Shown here in pieces: positions 53,914-62,383 of a stretch of 64,000 bases of DNA (position 1 is its first letter; each line of letters starts with the position of its first letter). The stretch is from Olivibacter oleidegradans (lineage in GTDB: Bacteria; Bacteroidota; Bacteroidia; Sphingobacteriales; Sphingobacteriaceae), in contig NZ_JBHLWO010000001.1 in NCBI RefSeq assembly GCF_042432805.1, forward strand, positions 310,001-374,000. Reading direction: 5' to 3'. The translations under genes were made by a program, and so were the position numbers. Under the pieces are notes generated by a model. The model ran no database searches, was not told the origin of the DNA, and saw only the letters and a program-made list of their open reading frames with translations.

Positions 53914-54738
53914 ATGAACATATACTATAGAAAAATTCTAGACGCCCAAATCAAAAAAGCACTCACTGATGCCAAATTAGCTTCTAAGATGAAGCATCCA
54001 TATTTAACAGGGAGGTTAAGAGAGATTGTTCTTCATCTTTTGATAGAACCTTTACTGAATAATAACTATGCCATCGGCAACGGTAAAATTATTGATTATA
54101 AAGGAAATATATCAGGAGAAATAGATTTATGCATTTACAGCAAAAACCTACATCCTCCGATTTTTTTCTCTCGAAATGACAAAATGGGAATTTTCCCCAT
54201 TGAGTCGGTTCTAAATACAATCGAGGTGAAATCGGAATTGAATAAGCGAGCGATGCTAGAATCTTTTGCAAAATTTCAACAAATAGATAACGAGCTTATT
54301 TTTACCGCCGCTATGCACGATGAGAATCAAGATGTCGTTGCAACCTATTTTATTAAGCCGCACTACTCCATATTTGCATTTAACACAAAAACGGAACGTT
54401 ACAGCGCTGACAAAGTTCTTAAACTCTACAGCACAATTGACCCGAGCTGGGACACAACACCTTTAATATCAAGTATTTGCATAGCAGGAAAGGGATGGTT
54501 ATGCAACACAGATAGGGGTTGGTTACATATTTCCTATGACGAGATTAACGATATTAATAACGAAATAATTGGGTTCATCTCTACGCTAGTAAATGATTTA
54601 CCTAGGATAGAGGGAACGAGGGGAGCTCCTCACATAGGCTATTACCTTACCGATCCCTTAAATGTGGATAAGTTGATCAATAAAATATTTGTAAACAAGC
54701 CTTGGGAGGATGGAGAATTTGTTTTCAGCAACCGATAA
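53914..54738 (+). CDS. DUF6602-type PD-(D/E)XK nuclease-like protein
   Basis: The 274-residue protein has the core GRLREIVLHLLIEPLL, then SGEIDLCIYS (Glu69, Asp71), then SVLNTIEVKSEL (Glu104, Lys106). That order, D-(x)n-ExK, is the PD-(D/E)XK nuclease signature found in the DUF6602 family. A conserved IEGTRGAPHIGYYL follows late. It probably recognises or cuts DNA, or has become a regulatory version. It lies 76 bases before the methyltransferase gene, which makes it a restriction-like partner candidate. Confidence 0.7.
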   Translation: MNIYYRKILDAQIKKALTDAKLASKMKHPYLTGRLREIVLHLLIEPLLNNNYAIGNGKIIDYKGNISGEIDLCIYSKNLHPPIFFSRNDKMGIFPIESVLNTIEVKSELNKRAMLESFAKFQQIDNELIFTAAMHDENQDVVATYFIKPHYSIFAFNTKTERYSADKVLKLYSTIDPSWDTTPLISSICIAGKGWLCNTDRGWLHISYDEINDINNEIIGFISTLVNDLPRIEGTRGAPHIGYYLTDPLNVDKLINKIFVNKPWEDGEFVFSNR

Positions 54739-54814
54739 TATGAAGCATGCAAATAATCAGCAATTTATACATTTATTAGCTCATTTGTAAATTATTTCGT
54801 TATTTTATACTATT

Positions 54815-56044
54815 ATGGTAAAAAATACCTATATAGATCTCTTTGCCGGATGCGGAGGCCTTTCTCTTGGCTTTTTTAACAGCGCCTTTTGGAAGGCGAA
54901 ATTTGCCATTGAAAAAAGTCCGGATGCCTTTGAAACATTACGCTATAATTTAATAGATCAAAATAATCACTTCGATTGGCCTGATTGGCTTCCAAAGACA
55001 AATCACGATATTAATGAGATAATAAAAAAATATCATAAGCAACTAAAGTCATTACGAAATTCGATTGATTTGGTTGCTGGCGGGCCACCTTGTCAGGGTT
55101 TCTCCACTGCTGGAAGACGGCTAGAAGATGACAACAGAAATAAACTTATTCAATCATATGTTAAGTTTATTCGATTAGTTCAACCTAAACTCATCTTCTT
55201 TGAAAACGTTAAAGGATTTACCCAAAAATTCGACAAGAACAAAGTCAAAGGAAGAATTTACTCGGAGTATGTAAAAAGTTCGCTAAGGCGATCATCTGCA
55301 CCACAAGAGTATATTGGATATGAAGTTTATGGAAAGCTAATAGACTTTTCAGAGTTCGGCGTACCACAGAAAAGAACCCGTTTTATTTTAGTTGGTATAC
55401 GAAAAGATGTTGTTACAAAATACAACCCGAAGGACTTTTTTAATCTTCTCATTTCTAATAAAGAAACATTCGCTGAATCAAAAGGAATCAAAGTATCGAA
55501 TAATCTAGAAGATGCTATTTCTGATTTGCTTAGGGTACAAGAAACGGAATGCCCAGACTCTAGAGGATTCAAATCAGGCCTTTACAATGAAATAGCGTCT
55601 GGTTATCAGAAGTTATTAAGACAAGGTTATACTGAAAACATCCCTGATAGTCACAGATTTGCAAAACACAACGACCAGACGATAGAAAAGTTTGAATACT
55701 TATTAGAGCATGCGGAAAAAGGCAAATCCTTATCAAAAGATATTAAAGATAAATATAACCTTAAGAAAAGAACAATAATACCTTTGGCAGGCAAACAACC
55801 TACTCCTACTATTACGACCCTTCCTGACGATTATATTCATTATTGTGAACCACGGATTTTTACCGTACGCGAATACGCCCGTATCCAATCCTTCAATGAT
55901 TGGTATAAATTTCGGAATAAATATACAACGGGTGGTGAAAGAAGAACTCAAGAGGTTCCTCGATACTCTCAAATCGGTAATGCCATACCTCCTATTTTTG
56001 GAGAACAAGCAGGTTTAGTACTAAATAAGATTTTAAGTAGTTAA
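54815..56044 (+). CDS. DNA (cytosine-5) methyltransferase
   Basis: The 409-residue protein has all key C5-MTase motifs: motif I DLFAGCGGLSLGF (residues 8-20), motif IV GGPPCQGFS with catalytic Cys93, motif VI FFENVKGF (129-136), motif VIII QKRTRF, and motif X QIGNAIPP at the end. It transfers methyl from AdoMet to cytosine C5. The variable target-recognition region lies at about residues 195-330. The stop codon overlaps the next start by one base (TAATG), so it is coupled to the GHKL protein. A Vsr gene is nearby, as expected for a C5 methylase. Confidence 0.92.
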   Translation: MVKNTYIDLFAGCGGLSLGFFNSAFWKAKFAIEKSPDAFETLRYNLIDQNNHFDWPDWLPKTNHDINEIIKKYHKQLKSLRNSIDLVAGGPPCQGFSTAGRRLEDDNRNKLIQSYVKFIRLVQPKLIFFENVKGFTQKFDKNKVKGRIYSEYVKSSLRRSSAPQEYIGYEVYGKLIDFSEFGVPQKRTRFILVGIRKDVVTKYNPKDFFNLLISNKETFAESKGIKVSNNLEDAISDLLRVQETECPDSRGFKSGLYNEIASGYQKLLRQGYTENIPDSHRFAKHNDQTIEKFEYLLEHAEKGKSLSKDIKDKYNLKKRTIIPLAGKQPTPTITTLPDDYIHYCEPRIFTVREYARIQSFNDWYKFRNKYTTGGERRTQEVPRYSQIGNAIPPIFGEQAGLVLNKILSS

Positions 56045-58563
56045 TGGGTAAAACTAGAACTATATCTTTCGATGTCAAAACTGGCATGAAAAACATTATT
56101 GGTCGTGACCTTATTACTGATGATTTCATCGCTATATTTGAGTTAGTGAAAAATTCTTATGACGCACATGCCAATAGTGTGATTATTACGTTTGAAGATG
56201 GCCGAATTATGATAGCAGATGATGGCAAGGGCATGTCTGAATCCGACTTAAGAAACAAATGGTTTGCAGTGGCATACTCAGCAAAAAAAGATGGCTCAGA
56301 AGATGACGACATTAGAAAAGAATCTCACCTTGATAACCTAAAATCTAAAAGGTTTTACGCTGGGGCAAAGGGCGTCGGCCGCTTTTCTTGTGATAGGTTA
56401 GGTAATAAGCTTGTGTTAACCACCTCTAAATATAATGAAAATGCCGTTCATCAAATAGATGTTTCTTGGAAACAATTTGAAAAAAATGCGAAAGAGAGTT
56501 TTCAAAATGTAAAAATTCCCTATAAAGTAATAAACAATAACGAGATTGCATTTCCAAGTAACTCCAGAAATGGGACAATACTGGAAATCACAAACCTTAA
56601 CTCTACTTGGGAAGAAGAAAAAATACGAAGATTGAAGCACTCTCTGGAAAAACTGATCAATCCCTTTAGTTCGGATGATGAATTCAATATAGAGATCAAA
56701 TGCACAAAGTATCTCAAAAGCGACCAGACCAGATCTGATAGGCAAAAAATCAATGGTCGAATTAAAAATTCTATTTTAGACGTCTTAAATTTAAAGACCA
56801 CACAAATTGAGTTAGTAATAAACGCCACCGATATTGTAACCAAACTATATGACAGAGGAACATTAATTTATCACATTAAAGAGGACAATCTATATGCACC
56901 TATTATCGAAGATTCAAGAATTAATCTGTATTTTCTAAATCGAAGTGCTAAGATCCAATTTGGTAAAATAATGGACATAGAACCTGTTAATTATGGAAAC
57001 GTATTTTTGTTCAAAAACGGTTTTAGAGTACAGCCTTATGGAAATGTGGATGATGACAGTTGGGGATTGGATAAAAGAAAACAGCAAGGATACAATCGCT
57101 TTTTAGGCACTAGAGACTTGTTTGGACGAGTGGATATAACAACAGAAAATTTTGAGCAGTTCAAAGAAGTTTCGAGTCGGGATGGAGGATTAGTAAATAC
57201 AGACGGGACGTATTTATTGAAAGAATTATTTTTAGAAAAATCGTTAAAAAGATTAGAGCGATATGTCGTTGGAGTTTTATGGGGGGAAGCCTTTTCCAGA
57301 AAGGGTTACTTCAAGTCAACCACCGATATACAAAGATTCAGAGAGAAACTAGTACAAGACAAGGATGCGGATGACTATAATTTCGCAGTATCTAACTTAG
57401 GAAGTAAATTGGATTTTGTCAATCTTATTAAGAGTCTATCTGATGACGACAAGATAAAGATTCTTAATTATGATAAAAAGCTGATTTCGTTTGTAAACGA
57501 GCAACTGGACATTGTACAACCAAAATTCATCAAAGAGCTTGAGAAAATAGCTGAAAAAACGAACGATGAGTCATTACTTAAACAAATACGGTTAACAGAA
57601 GACAATTTCAAAAAAATTGAAAAGGAAAAAGAAGAAGCTTTAAAGCGAGAAGAAGAAGAGCGAAAAAAAAGAATTGAGGCGGAACAAAAAGCTGATGAAG
57701 AGGAAAGAAAGCGTATTGAGGCTGAAAAAAAACAGAAACAAGAAGAAGAAAGAAGACGTCAAGCTGAACTTGAAACCGAACGAAAAGAGCGTCAACGCCT
57801 ACAAGCGGAACTAGATAAGTTCAAAGCGGAACAGAAGGCTAAAGAAGAAGCTAAGAAAAACAAAGATTTATCAGATAAACTTGACATTGAAACGAAGAAA
57901 AATCAATATCTAAACTCTACAAGGAAAACGTTAAGTGATGATGCTGAACAACTTGTTCATTCAATTGACCTTTATGTTGGAAATGCCGCTACATATGCGA
58001 ACGAGCTCTTATCATCTAAATTGGACGATCATATAAAATCGACGGTTTATTCGATCAAAAATAATATTGACAAAGCAATAAAAGTTTCACAAATCATTAT
58101 AAAATCTAACTTTGACTACAAACATACTAGCCAAAGGATAGATCTTCCATTATATATTAAAGAATATCTTGAAGACATTAATGTATCTAGAAAAAATATA
58201 TCAATTAAAACAACAAACATTTTTCAGAAATTTTTTCTTCTAAACCCTATTGAAATAGATATTATACTAGACAATCTGGTATCCAACTCTGTCAAAGCTA
58301 AAGCAGAAAATATTGAAGTCATTTTTGCAAAGGAGGATAAAAGCCTAGTTATAAGTTATTATGATGATGGGAATGGTGTTCCAGACAAACTTGTAAAAAA
58401 TCCAGAATCCATTTTTGAGTTAGGCGTTCGAGAGTCAACTGAAAGGGGATCCGGAATCGGAATGTACGACGTATATAATAGAATCAGGCAATTAAAGGGC
58501 TCTATAGAATTTACTGGTAACGGCAAGAAATTGAAAGGAGCATCTTTTAAAATCGTTATTTAG
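56044..58563 (+). CDS. Double GHKL-ATPase, histidine-kinase-like protein
   Basis: The protein is 839 residues. The N-terminal GHKL domain has E33-N37-D40 (FELVKNSYDA), DDGKG (59-63) and GAKGVGRFS (107-115), like MutL/MORC/Hsp90-type ATPases. The middle is beta-rich, then a long charged coiled coil (about 520-625) runs to a helical pair with LVHSIDLY (His639), in the place of a kinase dimerisation domain. A C-terminal HATPase_c has DNLVSNS (743-749), DDGNG (774-778) and RGSGIGM (801-807). It is probably a sensor ATPase that may phosphorylate the receiver-like protein encoded two bases downstream. Confidence 0.85.
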   Translation: MGKTRTISFDVKTGMKNIIGRDLITDDFIAIFELVKNSYDAHANSVIITFEDGRIMIADDGKGMSESDLRNKWFAVAYSAKKDGSEDDDIRKESHLDNLKSKRFYAGAKGVGRFSCDRLGNKLVLTTSKYNENAVHQIDVSWKQFEKNAKESFQNVKIPYKVINNNEIAFPSNSRNGTILEITNLNSTWEEEKIRRLKHSLEKLINPFSSDDEFNIEIKCTKYLKSDQTRSDRQKINGRIKNSILDVLNLKTTQIELVINATDIVTKLYDRGTLIYHIKEDNLYAPIIEDSRINLYFLNRSAKIQFGKIMDIEPVNYGNVFLFKNGFRVQPYGNVDDDSWGLDKRKQQGYNRFLGTRDLFGRVDITTENFEQFKEVSSRDGGLVNTDGTYLLKELFLEKSLKRLERYVVGVLWGEAFSRKGYFKSTTDIQRFREKLVQDKDADDYNFAVSNLGSKLDFVNLIKSLSDDDKIKILNYDKKLISFVNEQLDIVQPKFIKELEKIAEKTNDESLLKQIRLTEDNFKKIEKEKEEALKREEEERKKRIEAEQKADEEERKRIEAEKKQKQEEERRRQAELETERKERQRLQAELDKFKAEQKAKEEAKKNKDLSDKLDIETKKNQYLNSTRKTLSDDAEQLVHSIDLYVGNAATYANELLSSKLDDHIKSTVYSIKNNIDKAIKVSQIIIKSNFDYKHTSQRIDLPLYIKEYLEDINVSRKNISIKTTNIFQKFFLLNPIEIDIILDNLVSNSVKAKAENIEVIFAKEDKSLVISYYDDGNGVPDKLVKNPESIFELGVRESTERGSGIGMYDVYNRIRQLKGSIEFTGNGKKLKGASFKIVI

Positions 58564-58565
58564 AT

Positions 58566-59291
58566 ATGAGTTCAACTAAACCAATAGTGTTAAATTATTT
58601 AGTTTTCGACGACGACGATGGCGCACCTGAACAATACAGGAGAAATGTAACCATCGGGGGGCATGAGATGAACCTCATTTTTATAAATCCCGTAGAATAC
58701 TTCGATCCAGATAAAAATGCATTTGAAGACGAGCGATTCCTTGAAGCAATAAAAGATGCAATCAAAGGTGTAAATATTAACTTGATAATATCTGATTGGA
58801 ACATTTTAGCAAGTAACGCAGAATATAAAGGACTAGTTGGATGGGATATTGTAGAATACGTCTTAAAGGCAAAAGACAAACTAAAAAGCCGTACTTTCCT
58901 GATCTATTCTGCCGACATAAAAAAGGCATCACGTTTCATCTTAAAAAAAATCACTTCGGAAATTACCGCGAGTCCAAATGATGCCATTCCGTCATTAGAA
59001 TTTGTAAGTAAGATTTTAGAGTTAAAGATTAAATTTTGCAAGAGAGATGAACATAGATTTGGAGAAATAGTTACGCTATTACGAGAATCTAACACGATAT
59101 CTAATATAGTTTTAAATTCGATTCTAAGTTTTGATAAGAACACAATCATTAATACAGGGAACCAAGACTTTGACGGAAAAAAAATATCTGATATAGTTAA
59201 GGATTCTACACCAGATAACGGTGGATTAAAGTTTATCCGCGAATTCATAGAGTTATCAATTGCAAATTATTCAGAGATAAATGGCCATTAA
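58566..59291 (+). CDS. Receiver-domain-like protein
   Basis: The 241-residue protein has a response-regulator-like N-terminal domain: acidic cluster FDDDDG (Asp15-Asp18), candidate phospho-Asp at Asp77 in LIISDWN, Ser115 in LIYSAD and Lys127/128. These are the usual CheY positions apart from a longer insertion before the phospho-Asp. A C-terminal helical part of ~100 residues has no known DNA-binding motif. It ends overlapping the next start by 11 bases. It is the natural partner of the GHKL protein. Confidence 0.72.
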   Translation: MSSTKPIVLNYLVFDDDDGAPEQYRRNVTIGGHEMNLIFINPVEYFDPDKNAFEDERFLEAIKDAIKGVNINLIISDWNILASNAEYKGLVGWDIVEYVLKAKDKLKSRTFLIYSADIKKASRFILKKITSEITASPNDAIPSLEFVSKILELKIKFCKRDEHRFGEIVTLLRESNTISNIVLNSILSFDKNTIINTGNQDFDGKKISDIVKDSTPDNGGLKFIREFIELSIANYSEINGH

Positions 59292-59943
59292 CGCACAAAA
59301 CTCACTTCTTTGTATAAGACCTAAAGACCTCACAACTGATTTTCTTGATCCTATTGGAGATATCTTTGGAGATAAATACATCATCGTTGATGACAATGAT
59401 GAAGCGCATGCGTCCGCTCTTTCCAGATTACAACAATTGCATCCAGCAAGTATTATTATTTTTTTAGGTCATGGATCAAGTACATGTCTGCATTCCGCAA
59501 AGACAGAATCTTACAAACAGAGAGATTTCATAACAAAGGATAACAATGATATTTTTGTAAATAACAATGTACTATTATTAACGTGTCGGTCCGAGCAGCT
59601 TATTTCTAGGTTTAATGGCTATAAAGATATTATAGGTTTTGGAAACATTATCAGCTCACGAGAAGAAATAAGCCAGGAAGCTGAAGAAACTGGTAAATTT
59701 AGAACTCTTGAGGACAACGAAATCGAAACGTTCAATAAAAGCTTTGTTTATGCAATACGAACTAGTTTTGAATTATTATTATCTGAAAAGATTGCATTTT
59801 CTCAAATTCCACAATACATTTCTTTTTTTATTAATAAATGTATTAATAACATATTAAGAGATCAAAGTTTTAAAAATAGAATAGAATTAGCAAGATTGTT
59901 ATTCGAGTTCAGAAATGAAATGAAACATTTAAAAGGTTATTGA
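59281..59943 (+). CDS. Caspase/CHAT-like candidate effector protease
   Basis: The 220-residue protein has a strand ending SIIIFLGHGSS (His64) and a second strand VLLLTCRSEQL (Cys102), the His-Cys dyad layout of caspase-like and CHAT peptidases (HGxG and a strand ending in Cys). The N-terminal ~40 residues hold an acidic patch, VDDNDEAHA. The C-terminal part is helical. It starts inside the receiver-like gene, so its synthesis is coupled to it. It could be the toxic effector, switched on by the upstream pair. The dyad is seen; protease activity is inferred. Confidence 0.6.
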   Translation: MAINAQNSLLCIRPKDLTTDFLDPIGDIFGDKYIIVDDNDEAHASALSRLQQLHPASIIIFLGHGSSTCLHSAKTESYKQRDFITKDNNDIFVNNNVLLLTCRSEQLISRFNGYKDIIGFGNIISSREEISQEAEETGKFRTLEDNEIETFNKSFVYAIRTSFELLLSEKIAFSQIPQYISFFINKCINNILRDQSFKNRIELARLLFEFRNEMKHLKGY

Positions 59944-59951
59944 ACTCGTAT

Positions 59952-60458
59952 TTACATTTCGTTGAATGGTGAAGGAATTTTTATCTCCTTAATCGCTTCA
60001 ATATATAACATTATCTGATTCACCACTTTTGGTAAATTTTTGTTTACTTCTTCGGACCAAAATCGAAAAACAGTATATCCTACAGCTCTCAACTGCTCAT
60101 TGTGCAGTCTATCCTTCTGCATATTACGTTCGATTTTTGGAATCCAAAACGCACTGTTTTTATTTAGGCGAGCTTTTAAATTTTGCCAATCATAGCCATG
60201 CCAAAATTCTCCATCTACAAAAACGACTAACTTGTATTTTTTTATAACAATATCAGGTTTGCCTGGTAAAGTTTTATCATGCAATCTAAAACGCAAATTT
60301 TTTGCCCATAGCGCTTTCCGAAGAACCAACTCGGGTTTAGAATGCTTGCCTTTTATCTTAGACATGATCTTGCTCCGCTGCTTTGTAGTATAAAAGCCAG
60401 CAGCTTCTTCGAAACGCGGCACTTTAATGGGTTCTTCGCCTGCGGGATGGTTTGCCAT
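59952..60458 (-). CDS. Very short patch repair (Vsr) endonuclease
   Basis: The 168-residue protein has the Vsr core: TTKQRSKIMSKIKGKHSKPELVLRKAL, then PGKPDIVIKKYKLVVFVDGEFWHG (Asp69, His87), then RNMQKDRLHNEQLRAVGYTVFRFWSEE. It nicks DNA at T:G mismatches that arise by deamination of 5-methylcytosine, which fits the C5 methyltransferase nearby. It is convergent with the effector gene, with only 8 bases between stop codons. Confidence 0.9.
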   Translation of the reverse strand: MANHPAGEEPIKVPRFEEAAGFYTTKQRSKIMSKIKGKHSKPELVLRKALWAKNLRFRLHDKTLPGKPDIVIKKYKLVVFVDGEFWHGYDWQNLKARLNKNSAFWIPKIERNMQKDRLHNEQLRAVGYTVFRFWSEEVNKNLPKVVNQIMLYIEAIKEIKIPSPFNEM

Positions 60459-60565
60459 AGTACAAAGGTAACAGCAAAACTTAATAATTGGTTTCGCTAT
60501 GGAACCCCTATCTGAAACTAAAGAAATTGAAGCCTTCGTTGCTTATTATTCCTATTTTTGTTTAA

Positions 60566-61603
60566 ATGACACATACGTTTCCAATAAGCAACACTGTTCC
60601 TGTTCATCGTTTGGCAGCATGTTTTAACAATACATCCGCCACATACAAATTCTATTGGCTTTTAGCCATATTGGATGGCATTCAGGATGGACGGAAAGAA
60701 TTGGACAAGCACGAGTTATTTGCTAGTATGATTGCAAATGCATGGTATACGGTGAACTACTTCAATGTGTCATTTGGTCAACAAGACTTAATTCAAGATG
60801 CGGTAAGGCAAATTAAAGAGATCGAGGGGATTACCATAGACGCACCAAAGCCATTGATTAAAAGCAGGCTCGTGGAAACAGACAATCCGCTTACGCATAA
60901 ACTATTGTTCCATTTTGATAAGCAGGTTCCGCATTGGTTCCTTAGCCCTTGGTATCCTAAAAGCGAGAGGAATGCCATCTATCAATATTCGCAAGAAGGT
61001 CTTAACGAACCCATGTACCATCTACACAAAGACCGCATTGTGATACAAGACGAGTGGTTTGAATACCTGGGTCAACATCTCCGCATTGTAAAGGATTACG
61101 TATATTGGAACCTGACACTTTTTCTACAGGCTCGTAATCCAAACGTGCCAGATATTCCCGGAAAATTGATTAAGCCTGCTATACGCAACTCGCTGCTTAA
61201 ACAACGTAAGTTCTGGGATTTTGTTATTGATATCAACGGACCGATCAATTGCATCTATACAGGCAAAACACTCGATAAAAAACAATACCACGTAGAGCAT
61301 TTTATACCTTACAGCTTTGTTTCGCATGATCAGATATGGAACCTCATACCTTGCGACAACAGCTTTAACATCAGTAAAAGCAATAAGCTACCGCTGTTAA
61401 ACAAGCATTTTGAAGCTTTCTATGCACTGCAAGAACTAGCCATCAACACGTACATCCAAGCAAAACCAAACGAAAAACTCCTGGAAGATTACTTTTATAT
61501 CGGCACTAACTGGCGAGAAGGTTTATCGAAAGACAAATTTTATGATGTGATCAACCCTTTAGTTACGATTGCTGCTAATAATGGATTTGAGTTTTTGGGG
61601 TGA
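60566..61603 (+). CDS. HNH endonuclease
   Basis: The 345-residue protein has an HNH domain in its C-terminal half: CIYTGKTLDKKQYHVEHFIP (His242, His245), then NLIPCDNSFNISKSNKLP. The N-terminal 200 residues form an unassigned, helix-rich region that may choose DNA. It diverges from the Vsr gene with a 107-base gap. It is a plausible restriction partner of the C5 methyltransferase. The composition is less AT-rich than the methyltransferase operon. Confidence 0.82.
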   Translation: MTHTFPISNTVPVHRLAACFNNTSATYKFYWLLAILDGIQDGRKELDKHELFASMIANAWYTVNYFNVSFGQQDLIQDAVRQIKEIEGITIDAPKPLIKSRLVETDNPLTHKLLFHFDKQVPHWFLSPWYPKSERNAIYQYSQEGLNEPMYHLHKDRIVIQDEWFEYLGQHLRIVKDYVYWNLTLFLQARNPNVPDIPGKLIKPAIRNSLLKQRKFWDFVIDINGPINCIYTGKTLDKKQYHVEHFIPYSFVSHDQIWNLIPCDNSFNISKSNKLPLLNKHFEAFYALQELAINTYIQAKPNEKLLEDYFYIGTNWREGLSKDKFYDVINPLVTIAANNGFEFLG

Positions 61604-61826
61604 AGGTAATATTGCGTCTATTTTTATGGAAGTTACCACTGCGTCAGATAGAGACGAATGCAGTACGGAGCTGTATGGTCGACTAGAGAAGCTTACAATC
61701 GGATTAAAAAAACTTTAGTATTGCATATCGGTAAGCGAAACTCCAATGCTTCATCGTCTGCGATGACGCTTTTCCTTTTCTCAGAAATCTTTTGAGTTTA
61801 CTGTCTTTTTCGCCCATGATTTGAGT

Positions 61827-62267
61827 TCAATTGGTATATTCTTTTTTTTGCAACTGATAACGCACCTTATCTCCATATCTTGTAAAGGAACTTACGCCAC
61901 TTACAAACATCAAGATAAAACATGTTATAAACAACCCTACTCCAAGTATTCGCTTCATTCTTTTAGTAGTAGTATCAAGTTTGGAATATTCCTTGTAATA
62001 GTTAAGATTTTCTATAGCAGCTTGAATTTTAGATTGCAGACCGTACATGACCAAAACAACCAAACCACACAGTATTGCAACAGATACTTCTATACCCAGT
62101 TGGATAGGTAAAATTGGTAAAATAATAAAATATAGAGCAGAGACTAAAAAAGCTAATTTATTTAGAAATAAAAAAGCTGTACGTGCAATGATTGTCTGAT
62201 TGGTTTTCGAAAACCAATCAGACAAACTATAATCAAGCTTTAAAATGTTATCGATAAACCGCATCAT
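61827..62267 (-). CDS. Small membrane protein of unknown function
   Basis: The protein is about 146 residues from the ATG at 62267; a TTG five codons upstream is an alternative. Three hydrophobic spans are visible: AFLVSALYFIILPILP, VSVAILCGLVVLVMYGLQ and RILGVGLFITCFILMFVSG. No family is recognised. It lies ~120 bases downstream of the PD-(D/E)XK gene in the same direction. The 61604-61826 stretch holds no gene. Confidence 0.55.
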   Translation of the reverse strand: MMRFIDNILKLDYSLSDWFSKTNQTIIARTAFLFLNKLAFLVSALYFIILPILPIQLGIEVSVAILCGLVVLVMYGLQSKIQAAIENLNYYKEYSKLDTTTKRMKRILGVGLFITCFILMFVSGVSSFTRYGDKVRYQLQKKEYTN

Positions 62268-62383
62268 TTGTCTTACTCTCAAATATTGTCAGTTTTACTT
62301 CAATAAAACCATGATTAGAATATACAACCAATAAATTCTGCGATATAAAGATATCAAGGATTTTCATTGGCTCGCGTACCGTC

